Shown here: one piece after another, positions 53,186-59,946 of the stretch | Layout: each line of letters opens with the position of its first letter | Position numbering within the stretch: the stretch's first letter is position 1 | NCBI RefSeq assembly: GCF_014876185.1 | Contig: NZ_JADALJ010000001.1 | Location: 1,717,501-1,781,500 of the forward strand | Length of the DNA stretch: 64,000 nt | Reading direction: 5' to 3' | From: Rufibacter sp. LB8 | Lineage (GTDB): Bacteria > Bacteroidota > Bacteroidia > Cytophagales > Hymenobacteraceae | Notes under the pieces: generated by a model | What the model was told of the DNA's origin: nothing | Database searches by the model: none | What the model saw: the letters and a program-made list of their open reading frames with translations, nothing else | Program-made: the position numbers and the translations under genes

Positions 53186-54031
53186 ATGAAACGCGCACCG
53201 TACAATTCCGCTAAAATAATCCTGAAACCGTACTTTTTTGCCCTGGCCGCGCTGCTGCTGGTCACCGGTTGCATGAAGCCCGAAGAGGAAGAAGAGGAAA
53301 CTGGCCCGTTGGTAGATGCCGCTGTGTGCCAGGCCACCAAAGTGGTTACCGTGGAAGAGGGCGCCACGTCTACTACTACCATCACCTTTGACAGCCGCGG
53401 CCGCATGGCCACCGTGAACCTTGAACAAAGAGGCATAGCGGGCACACTGCATTACAACGCTGATAACACCCCCGACCGCTTCCTGGTCACCAAAAGCCCT
53501 GAAGGCCCCGGCCAAATCAAGTACACCTACACTAATGGGCGCATGGTACAATCTGAGGTGACCAGCAGTATTTTGTCGGTGGGGCCCGTGGTGCGGAAAA
53601 CGTATGCCTACAACTCGGCGGGCAAGGTGAGCCGCGTGGTGGAATACCGGTACAAAAACGTGGGCGGAACCGGGGCGCTGGCTTTCAGCAATTATTACGC
53701 CTACACCTATGACGCCGCCGGCAACATCATCAAAGAAGAAAAATACGTGGGCACGTCTGAGGCTACCGCCACCCTTGACTTCTACCTGGAGTACACGCAT
53801 GACACGGCACCCAACCCGCTGTTCAAACTAGAAACCCTCCTGAATGGCACTTCCTCCACCAACAACATCAAGACGGCCACTTTCCGGGGAGCTTTTAACG
53901 AAGTGATTCCTGATGGGTCTTACAGCGTGGCTTATACCTACAACACCCAGAACTTTTACACGCAGGCTATTACCACGTACCAAACCGGGCCGGTGGCCAC
54001 TTCCACGGTCACGTACCAATGTCAGGAGTAG
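53186..54031 (+). CDS. Lipoprotein with YD/RHS-like repeats
   Basis: 281 residues with a lipobox LVTGC (Cys31) followed by an acidic spacer (MKPEEEEEETG), typical of surface-exposed Bacteroidota lipoproteins. The mature region has repeats of the type YxYNxxGKxxxxxEYxY (YAYNSAGKVSRVVEYRY; YAYTYDAAGNIIKEEKY; YTYNTQNFYTQ), like RHS/YD repeats that form beta-barrel shells in other proteins. Only a few repeats and no toxin domain. Function unknown. Confidence 0.75.
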   Translation: MKRAPYNSAKIILKPYFFALAALLLVTGCMKPEEEEEETGPLVDAAVCQATKVVTVEEGATSTTTITFDSRGRMATVNLEQRGIAGTLHYNADNTPDRFLVTKSPEGPGQIKYTYTNGRMVQSEVTSSILSVGPVVRKTYAYNSAGKVSRVVEYRYKNVGGTGALAFSNYYAYTYDAAGNIIKEEKYVGTSEATATLDFYLEYTHDTAPNPLFKLETLLNGTSSTNNIKTATFRGAFNEVIPDGSYSVAYTYNTQNFYTQAITTYQTGPVATSTVTYQCQE

Positions 54032-54055
54032 TTGGCACGGACTGATTGGTGTCAA

Positions 54056-54105
54056 CAAACCTGTTTTCGGGCTCATTTCTGAAAATGAGCCCGAAAACAG
54101 GTTTG
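54056..54105. repeat. Palindromic repeat, copy 22, extended to 50 bp and perfect
   Basis: Core 54061-54100 has arms CTGTTTTCGGGCTCATTT and AAATGAGCCCGAAAACAG (centre CTGA). The flanks CAAAC and GTTTG also pair, making a 23-bp stem without mismatch. Confidence 0.92.
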
Positions 54106-54162
54106 TCCTGTGCCTTCCTTTTCTCTAAATTTCAGCCCTGTCCCAACCTAACAAACTCACTT

Positions 54163-56037
54163 ATGAAAATACGTTCCTGGCGGCTGCTGTGGGTGCTCCT
54201 GTGGTTTCCCCTTTCGGTTACGGCCCAGACGCTCACAGATTCGGCGTACATCCGGCAGAATTATGTAAAAACCGAGCACCAGGTGCCCATGCGCGACGGC
54301 ACTAAACTGTTCACCATTGTATATTCGCCCAAAGACAAAGGCCAGAAATACCCCATCATGATGAGCCGCACGCCCTACTCTGTGGGGCCGTACGGGGCAG
54401 ACAAGTACAAAACCAGCATTGGGCCGTCTTCTGACATGCTGCGCGAAGGCTATATTTTTGCCTACCAAGACGTGCGCGGCAAGTTCATGAGTGAAGGCGA
54501 GTTCATTAACATGAAACCCATCATTGCCAAAAAAGGCAAGAAAGATGTGGACGAAAGTACCGATACCTATGACGCCATTGCTTGGTTGGTGAAAAACGTG
54601 CCCAACAACAACGGCCGCGTGGGCCAGTGGGGCGTCTCTTACCCCGGCTATTACACCACCGTGGGCTTGCTCAGCAACCACCCCGCCCTGAAAGCGGCCT
54701 CGCCGCAAGCCCCGGTCACCGATTGGTTCTGGGATGATTTCCACCACCACGGCGCTTTTTTCCTGCCGCATGCGTTTAACTTTCTGGCCAGCTTCGGGCA
54801 GCCGCGGCCGCAGCCCGCGCCCACTGGGGCGCCCAGGTTCAACCACGGCTCGCCAGACGGGTATGACTTTTTCCTGCGCCTGGGCCCGCTGTCCAACGCC
54901 AATGAGTTGTACCTCAAAAACAACGTGACCTTCTGGAATCAGATTACCGAGCATCCTAATTATGACGAGTTCTGGCAGGCCATGAACATCAGGCCGCACC
55001 TCAAAAACATTAAACCTGCAGTCATGACCGTGGGCGGCTGGTTTGACGCTGAAAACCTGTTCGGGGCCCTGGAAACCTACAAAACCATTGAGAAAAACAA
55101 CCCCAACACCTACAACACCCTGGTCATGGGGCCGTGGTTCCATGGTGGTTGGTCGCGGTCAAACGGGCAGACGCTGGGCAAAGTGTCGTTCTCCCAGAAA
55201 ACCTCAGAATTTTACCGCCCAGAGATTGAAGCCAGATTTTTTAGACATTATTTAAAAGAAGACGGCAAAGGAAAACCCGCCCTGCCTGAGGCCTACATGT
55301 TCAACACCGGCGCCAACCAATGGCGCGAATTTTCCACCTGGCCCCCACAGAACACGCAGGAACGAATGCTTTATTTTGGCGCGAACGGGAAACTGAGCTT
55401 TGAGAAACCTGGCGCCGTATCTGGGGCTGGTTTTGACGAATTCATCTCAGACCCCAACAACCCCGTGCCCTTCTCTGAGGAAACTACCGTTGGCATGACC
55501 CGCGAATACATGACCGATGACCAGCGCTTCGCCAGCCGCCGCCCCGATGTGCTGGTGTACCAAACCGAGGTCCTGACCGAAGACATCACCCTGGCCGGAG
55601 AGATTTTGTCGGCGTTGCAGATTTCTACTACCGGTTCAGACGCCGACTGGGTGGTGAAACTGATTGACGTGTACCCAGACACCGCCCGCCAGAACGCCCA
55701 TAACCCTAGCAATGTGAAAATGGGCGGGTTCCAACAGATGGTGCGCAGCGAGGTCTTGCGCGGCCGCTTCCGGAACAGCTACTCAACCCCGGAGCCGTTC
55801 ACGCCCAACCAAATCACGCCCGTGAATGTGCCGCTGCAAGATGTACTGCACACGTTTAAGAAAGGCCACCGCATTATGGTGCAGGTGCAAAGTTCATGGT
55901 TCCCGCTGGTAGACCGCAACCCGCAGAAATACGTGCCCAACATTTACCAGGCCAAAGCAACTGATTTCCAGAAAGCCACACACCGCGTGTACCACAGTCC
56001 GCAGCAGTCCAGTTACCTGAAAGTGAAGGTGCTGTAA
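54163..56037 (+). CDS. Secreted CocE/NonD family hydrolase (X-Pro dipeptidyl-peptidase-like)
   Basis: 624 residues from ATG 54163; signal peptide RLLWVLLWFPLSVTAQ. Alpha/beta hydrolase with nucleophile elbow WGVSYPGYYT (Ser near residue 163), later VMGPWFHGGWS carrying the likely catalytic His, and a C-terminal jelly-roll domain (about 480-624). CocE/NonD proteins cleave esters or alpha-amino acid bonds, including X-Pro dipeptides and beta-lactam esters; substrate is not clear. A longer frame from 54046 starts in palindrome copy 22 and is excluded. Confidence 0.9.
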   Translation: MKIRSWRLLWVLLWFPLSVTAQTLTDSAYIRQNYVKTEHQVPMRDGTKLFTIVYSPKDKGQKYPIMMSRTPYSVGPYGADKYKTSIGPSSDMLREGYIFAYQDVRGKFMSEGEFINMKPIIAKKGKKDVDESTDTYDAIAWLVKNVPNNNGRVGQWGVSYPGYYTTVGLLSNHPALKAASPQAPVTDWFWDDFHHHGAFFLPHAFNFLASFGQPRPQPAPTGAPRFNHGSPDGYDFFLRLGPLSNANELYLKNNVTFWNQITEHPNYDEFWQAMNIRPHLKNIKPAVMTVGGWFDAENLFGALETYKTIEKNNPNTYNTLVMGPWFHGGWSRSNGQTLGKVSFSQKTSEFYRPEIEARFFRHYLKEDGKGKPALPEAYMFNTGANQWREFSTWPPQNTQERMLYFGANGKLSFEKPGAVSGAGFDEFISDPNNPVPFSEETTVGMTREYMTDDQRFASRRPDVLVYQTEVLTEDITLAGEILSALQISTTGSDADWVVKLIDVYPDTARQNAHNPSNVKMGGFQQMVRSEVLRGRFRNSYSTPEPFTPNQITPVNVPLQDVLHTFKKGHRIMVQVQSSWFPLVDRNPQKYVPNIYQAKATDFQKATHRVYHSPQQSSYLKVKVL

Positions 56038-56060
56038 GCCAACCTATTTACCTTAAACCG

Positions 56061-56094
56061 AAAAGCCGTTCCCCAACAGGAGCGGCTTTTTCCG
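56061..56094 (+). terminator. Terminator after the CocE-like gene
   Basis: AAAAGCCGTTCC pairs with GGAGCGGCTTTT (56079-56090) with a small bulge, then T and the left tip of palindrome copy 23. Confidence 0.75.
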
Positions 56095-56131
56095 TTTTCG
56101 GCCCCGTTTCCAGAAATGAGCCCGAAAACGG
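56092..56131. repeat. 40-bp palindromic repeat, copy 23
   Basis: CCGTTTTCGGCCCCGTTT, centre CCAG, AAATGAGCCCGAAAACGG. Begins directly after the terminator. Confidence 0.85.
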
Positions 56132-56251
56132 AATTTTAAATCGCATTAAAAAAAATTTGAAAAAAAATTTCAGGAAAGGCAGTTCTTCATCTTCTCTTCA
56201 TGTTGCGCTTCTAGTTTTGGCTCAGTATTCTACTACTAACGCAAAACGAAC

Positions 56252-56947
56252 ATGAAAAAAGTAGCCTTGTTAGCCGCCGTACTTTTTACCGCTGCTACCA
56301 CCTTCGCCCAGACCGTTTCCACTGGCACTTCCCAGGAAACCACCGTCAAGACCACCCACGGCCAAACCGTGAGCACCGCCGCCAAAGCCTCGGTTGCGGG
56401 GGAGGCCAACAAAGGCCAGACTATTAGTGCCGTAGCCAGAACCAAAGACGCCACCGCCAAGAAAGTACGCACCTCCACCCAACAAGAAGCCAAGCGGGTG
56501 AAGAAAACCACCAGCCAAACCAAAAACCGCGCAGAAACCAAAACCCAGGCCGAACTGGACGTGATCAGAGCCCAAAAAGCCGAAGCCAGAGCCCAGCGGA
56601 AAGCTGCTCAAAAAACCAAAGCAGAAGTAGAAGTAGCCGCCGGTGCCGAAGTGGAAACCAACCGCCCGAAGCCTGAAAACCATGGCCAGGTCGTAAGCAA
56701 CGTGGCTAAAACCACCACTGAGACGGGCGCGGAGAAAGGTGCCGCCGTGAAAGCGGCCGCCACCAAAGAAGCCACTACTGTCAAACGCAGAGCCAGCGCC
56801 CGCCGCATGGAGGCAGACGCTACCACCTCGGTGAGAACCAAGGGCGCCGCCCGCAAGTCTGCCGTTTCTGGCGGAGCTAAAGTGAAAGGCGGTGTAAAAC
56901 CCGTGAAAGTAACTACCGGTGCGGCCCTTAAAGTAGGCAAGCAATAA
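56252..56947 (+). CDS. Secreted Lys/Ala-rich protein with HGxxVSxVAK repeats (paralogue 1)
   Basis: 231 residues, strongly basic. Signal peptide KKVALLAAVLFTAATTFAQ, then Ala/Thr/Lys-rich helical sequence. A motif recurs: HGQTVSTAAK (36-45), KGQTISAVAR (54-63), HGQVVSNVAK (144-153). The C-terminus (GGVKPVKVTTGAALKVGKQ) resembles the Lys-Pro-Val tails of histone H1-like proteins and of the paralogue at 57405. I know no named family. It is probably periplasmic or on the outer membrane; binding to DNA, polyanions or LPS is possible but unproven. The two-component genes lie 2.8 kb downstream. Confidence 0.7.
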   Translation: MKKVALLAAVLFTAATTFAQTVSTGTSQETTVKTTHGQTVSTAAKASVAGEANKGQTISAVARTKDATAKKVRTSTQQEAKRVKKTTSQTKNRAETKTQAELDVIRAQKAEARAQRKAAQKTKAEVEVAAGAEVETNRPKPENHGQVVSNVAKTTTETGAEKGAAVKAAATKEATTVKRRASARRMEADATTSVRTKGAARKSAVSGGAKVKGGVKPVKVTTGAALKVGKQ

Positions 56948-56956
56948 AATGGAAGC

Positions 56957-56996
56957 AAGGTCACTGGCTCTGGCAAGTCAGTGACCTAATTTTTTC
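56957..56996 (+). terminator. Terminator after the first Lys/Ala-rich gene
   Basis: Stem AGGTCACTG (56958-56966) with CAGTGACCT (56979-56987), then AATTTTTT. Confidence 0.8.
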
Positions 56997-57016
56997 ACCT
57001 TAACCAGTACTTTGCT

Positions 57017-57160
57017 ATGAAATATTGCCTTGGTTTTCTCTTATTGCTGAATGGCTTGTTTTTGACTTCAGTTCCGGCGCATGGCCTGCCTATTCTAACC
57101 ATCAGGTTACTGTTACAGGAACCCACCGACCGCGTTGACCCACTTCCGCTAAGGGCTTAA
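57017..57160 (+). CDS. Possible small secreted peptide, 47 residues
   Basis: ATG at 57017, TAA at 57158-57160. The first 23 residues look like a signal peptide (KYCLGFLLLLNGLFLTSVPA), leaving a mature part of about 24 residues (LPILTIRLLLQEPTDRVDPL). No ribosome binding site or homologue known to me. Could also be chance. Confidence 0.35.
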   Translation: MKYCLGFLLLLNGLFLTSVPAHGLPILTIRLLLQEPTDRVDPLPLRA

Positions 57161-57178
57161 AAGTTGCCTCTGGTATTA

Positions 57179-57338
57179 GAGCATGTTTAAATTTGTCTTT
57201 TGCGCTGCAAAATGATATCAAAAGAACCTGACTTCACCATTTTCTCTCACCATAGCGCTGCTATGCTGCTCAAAAATGGCTTCGCCAGAACCTTTCGCTC
57301 CCATCTTTCGCCTGCAAAATCAAAATTTAAACAAGCTC
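57179..57338 (+). mobile_element. MITE-like element, copy B (160 bp)
   Basis: Terminal inverted repeats GAGCATGTTTAAA (57179-57191) and TTTAAACAAGCTC (57326-57338). Flanked by a 3-bp duplication TTA (57176-57178 and 57339-57341). Same length as copy A at 44053-44212, in the opposite orientation and about 85-90% alike by eye. Non-coding. Confidence 0.87.
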
Positions 57339-57404
57339 TTAGTTGATTCTGCGTGTATTTAAAATTTTCCAATTGCCTTTTTGTACGTAAAAGGACTTAC
57401 CTAT

Positions 57405-58019
57405 ATGAAAAAGTTACACTTTCTGTTCGGCGCGTTTTTCATGGCTGCCTCCTCTTTTGCCCAACCTTCCGCTTCCTCCCTGGGAACCGGTGCCGCTAAC
57501 CAGCACGGTAAAAAAGTAAGCACTGTGGCCAAAGCCTCTATGCAGGCAGAAGCGACCAGCGCTGTTGAAAGCACATCACCCGCTTATTCTGGAACGATGC
57601 AAGTGCTGGTAGAAACCCCTGACGCCCACTTGCCGCAGGACCAGGAAAAACCAGCCAAGACCAAAAAAGACAAGGCAGACCAGGAGCAAAAAGAAAAACC
57701 AGGCCGTAAAGCCAAAGAAGAAAAGGCGAAAAAGGCCAAAGAAACCGCTGAAGCAGGCGCTGAGAAAGGCCAGGATGTCAAAGAAGTGGCTACGGCCAAA
57801 CGCCAGACCAAACCAGAAAAAGTAGACGCCACGGCAGATGGCGCCGCGAAAGCGCCAAAATCGGCTGCCCGGCCGGGCCGGGGTGCTGCCCGCGGGGTGG
57901 TGAAAGGCGCGGCCAACACCGTGACCAAAACCACCGGAAAACCCGCCAAAGCCGTGAAACCCGTGAAAGTAGGCGGCGGCGTGGGCGCAGGCGCCAAAGT
58001 AAAAGTGGGAAAAAATTAA
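57405..58019 (+). CDS. Secreted Lys/Ala-rich protein with HGxxVSxVAK motif (paralogue 2)
   Basis: 204 residues from ATG 57405; signal peptide KKLHFLFGAFFMAASSFAQ. HGKKVSTVAK at 34-43 and KGQDVKEVAT at 121-130 match the repeat of the paralogue upstream. The middle part is Lys/Glu-rich and probably a long helix (KTKKDKADQEQKEKPGRKA). The C-terminus (AKAVKPVKVGGGVGAGAKVK) is the same Lys-Pro-Val tail. Strongly basic overall. The MITE lies between the paralogues, in the upstream region of this gene. It is 77 bp ahead of the beta-barrel gene and may be co-transcribed with it. Confidence 0.7.
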   Translation: MKKLHFLFGAFFMAASSFAQPSASSLGTGAANQHGKKVSTVAKASMQAEATSAVESTSPAYSGTMQVLVETPDAHLPQDQEKPAKTKKDKADQEQKEKPGRKAKEEKAKKAKETAEAGAEKGQDVKEVATAKRQTKPEKVDATADGAAKAPKSAARPGRGAARGVVKGAANTVTKTTGKPAKAVKPVKVGGGVGAGAKVKVGKN

Positions 58020-58095
58020 GTTCAGGCAACACCCGGTTCTCTCTTTATGTTTTAAATTACTGGCAGAGAATTGTTCATCAGCAAACACTTTACAG

Positions 58096-59016
58096 ATGAA
58101 AAAGCTTCTTGGATTCTGTTTCCTTTTATGCGCGGCAGTGATTTCCCCTTCGGCCCAGGCGCAAAAAACAGATGCTCCCCCGGCAGAAGAAACCAAAAAA
58201 AACTGGTTGACTATTGGGTTGGAAGCCGCTAACAACGCCTCTTTTTACGGGCGCAACACGGCAACCCAATATCCTTACGTAGCCGGCTCGCTTACCTACA
58301 CCCACCAGTCTGGGCTGTGGGTTTCTGCCACGGCCTACCAGTTGTTCAACACCCAAGATGTTATTGATGAAACAGACTTATCCTTAGGCTATAGTTTTAA
58401 ACTGGGCGAACGGTTTGACGGCACGGTAAGCTATACCCGGTTCATCTTCGGGCCGAACACGCCCTTGGTGCAGGCGGTTACTGAAAATGCGGTGTCGGCC
58501 ACGGGTTTGTATGACTGGAAGATTCTTTACACGGGCCTCACCCTGAGCCAGACGTTTGGCAGCAGCAGTGATTTCTTCACCGTGCTGGACAACTCCAGGT
58601 ACCTGCCCTTGAACAACCTCTGGAAAGGCGAAAACCCAGTGGGGCTTGACCCTAAAATCAGTTTGATTGCGGGCACCCAGGAATTCTCAGAAACCTATAC
58701 CGTGACTACCCAACAAAAGAACAAAGGCAAAGGCCTGGGCGGCGTGCTGGACCCGGTGCTCGGGAACAACGGAAATGGGAATGGAAACGGAAACGGAAAC
58801 GGAAATGGCAACTCCGGCGCCGCCACTACCAGCACTACCAGCACTAAAAAACGGTTCAACCTCTTGAGTTACTCCATCACGGTGCCGGTGGTGTTCAGTT
58901 TGGGAAGTTTTGAATTTGAGCCGTCGTACCGGTACGCCGTGCCGGTGAACAAACTGGAAGGCGATGAATCTAAGCCGCAGTCGTTTTACACCATGGCCGT
59001 CAGTTACACTTTTTAA
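58096..59016 (+). CDS. Outer-membrane protein with Gly-Asn repeat loop
   Basis: 306 residues; signal peptide KKLLGFCFLLCAAVISPSAQAQ, then beta strands (WLTIGLEAANNASFY; YVAGSLTYTHQSGLWVSATAY; LSLGYSFKLGERFDGTVSYTRF) to a C-terminal Phe (YTMAVSYTF), an outer-membrane barrel pattern. Residues 226-239 are seven Gly-Asn units, a flexible loop likely outside. I do not know the family. It is 20 bp upstream of the response regulator, so it is likely in the same operon. Confidence 0.68.
   Translation: MKKLLGFCFLLCAAVISPSAQAQKTDAPPAEETKKNWLTIGLEAANNASFYGRNTATQYPYVAGSLTYTHQSGLWVSATAYQLFNTQDVIDETDLSLGYSFKLGERFDGTVSYTRFIFGPNTPLVQAVTENAVSATGLYDWKILYTGLTLSQTFGSSSDFFTVLDNSRYLPLNNLWKGENPVGLDPKISLIAGTQEFSETYTVTTQQKNKGKGLGGVLDPVLGNNGNGNGNGNGNGNGNSGAATTSTTSTKKRFNLLSYSITVPVVFSLGSFEFEPSYRYAVPVNKLEGDESKPQSFYTMAVSYTF
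58771..58812 (+). repeat. In-frame hexamer tandem repeat coding (Gly-Asn)x7
   Basis: Seven six-base units of the form GGNAAY (GGAAAT, GGGAAT, GGAAAC x3, GGAAAT, GGCAAC). Unit changes would add or remove Gly-Asn pairs without breaking the frame. Confidence 0.9.
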
Positions 59017-59036
59017 CCTTACCTAACCCGCTTGCC

Positions 59037-59711
59037 ATGCATGTATTGATTGTGGAAGATGAAACCGGCCTAGCCACAGAACTGGTCCATTTTCTGTCAA
59101 AGGAACATTATAAATGTGATTGGGCCCCTAACGGGCGCGAGGCCTCAGAGAAAATTGCGGTCAACCTCTATGACTTCATCTTGCTGGACCTGGGCCTGCC
59201 TGACTATGACGGCCTTGACCTGCTGGCCGAAACCAAAAACCTGGACCATGACCCGGCGGTAATCGTGCTCACGGCCCGCGGCGCCCTGGAAGACCGCATC
59301 AGAGGCCTGGGCCTGGGGGCCGATGATTATTTACCCAAACCCTTCTCCCTGCTGGAGTTGCAGGCCCGTATGGAGGCGGTGCTCCGCAGAAAGTTCAAGC
59401 TTAAAACGTCCTCGGTTTTGTTTCATGGGTTTGAGTTGGACAACAGCACCCGCCGCGTGCACTACCAGGGAAGTGAAATCCTGCTCACTAAAAAGGAGTT
59501 CGATATTCTGCATTACCTGCTCCTGCACAAAAACAGAATCCTCACTCGCCTGCAGCTGTCTGAACACATCTGGGGCAACGTGCTGGAAGACGACTATGAC
59601 TCCAACTACATAGACGTGCACATCAAGAACATCCGCAAAAAACTGGCGACCTATGAACCCACCGAGTGGCTTGAAACCGTGCGCGGCGTTGGCTACCGGC
59701 TGACTTCTTAA
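59037..59711 (+). CDS. OmpR-family two-component response regulator
   Basis: 224 residues: receiver domain with acidic pocket Glu7/Asp8, phospho-acceptor Asp51 in FILLDLGLP, switch Thr in VLTARG and Lys in LPKPFSL, then a winged-helix DNA-binding domain (LTKKEFDILHYLLLHKNR; YDSNYIDVHIKNIRKKL; VRGVGYRLTS). Pairs with the kinase 236 bp downstream. Probable targets are envelope genes; the genes just upstream are the first to test. Tandem octamer repeats begin five bases after the stop. Confidence 0.94.
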   Translation: MHVLIVEDETGLATELVHFLSKEHYKCDWAPNGREASEKIAVNLYDFILLDLGLPDYDGLDLLAETKNLDHDPAVIVLTARGALEDRIRGLGLGADDYLPKPFSLLELQARMEAVLRRKFKLKTSSVLFHGFELDNSTRRVHYQGSEILLTKKEFDILHYLLLHKNRILTRLQLSEHIWGNVLEDDYDSNYIDVHIKNIRKKLATYEPTEWLETVRGVGYRLTS

Positions 59712-59716
59712 AGGTG

Positions 59717-59780
59717 GAGATGTGAAGATTTGGAAATGTAGAGATGTGGAGATGTGGAGATGTGGAGATGTGGAGATTTG
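59717..59780 (+). repeat. Octamer tandem repeat, eight units
   Basis: Units GAGATGTG, AAGATTTG, GAAATGTA, GAGATGTG x4, GAGATTTG in perfect 8-bp register, just after the response-regulator stop codon. Confidence 0.92.
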
Positions 59781-59837
59781 AAAATGGCTTCTGTTTTTTC
59801 GACATTAATCCCACGGCAGCTTAAAAGCACAGACCAC

Positions 59838-59877
59838 CTGTTTTCGGGCTCATTTCTGGAAACGAGCCCGAAAACGC
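59838..59877. repeat. 40-bp palindromic repeat, copy 24
   Basis: CTGTTTTCGGGCTCATTT, centre CTGG, AAACGAGCCCGAAAACGC. It lies between regulator and kinase genes, so it would be inside a joint transcript. Confidence 0.85.
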
Positions 59878-59946
59878 AAAGGCCAAGAGTAAACAAATGA
59901 CCATCTTCACATTTCCAAATTTTCAAATCAAACTGCACCTTACCCC

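Larger units (their letters stand above)
56948..57404. other. Intergenic region between the two Lys/Ala-rich genes
   Basis: Holds a terminator (56957-56996), a 47-codon frame with a signal-like N-terminus (57017-57160) and MITE copy B (57179-57338). Confidence 0.7.

Noticed and set aside
53072-53800. 242-codon minus-strand frame over the lipoprotein gene
   Set aside because: Antisense to a gene with a clear lipobox and YD repeats; no motif of its own.
56270-56944. 224-codon Gly/Phe-rich frame antisense to the first Lys/Ala-rich gene
   Set aside because: Complement of a low-complexity coding strand; the plus strand has a signal peptide and a paralogue.
57576-58235. 219-codon minus-strand frame across two genes
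   Set aside because: Spans the end of one gene and the start of the next on the other strand; no start context.
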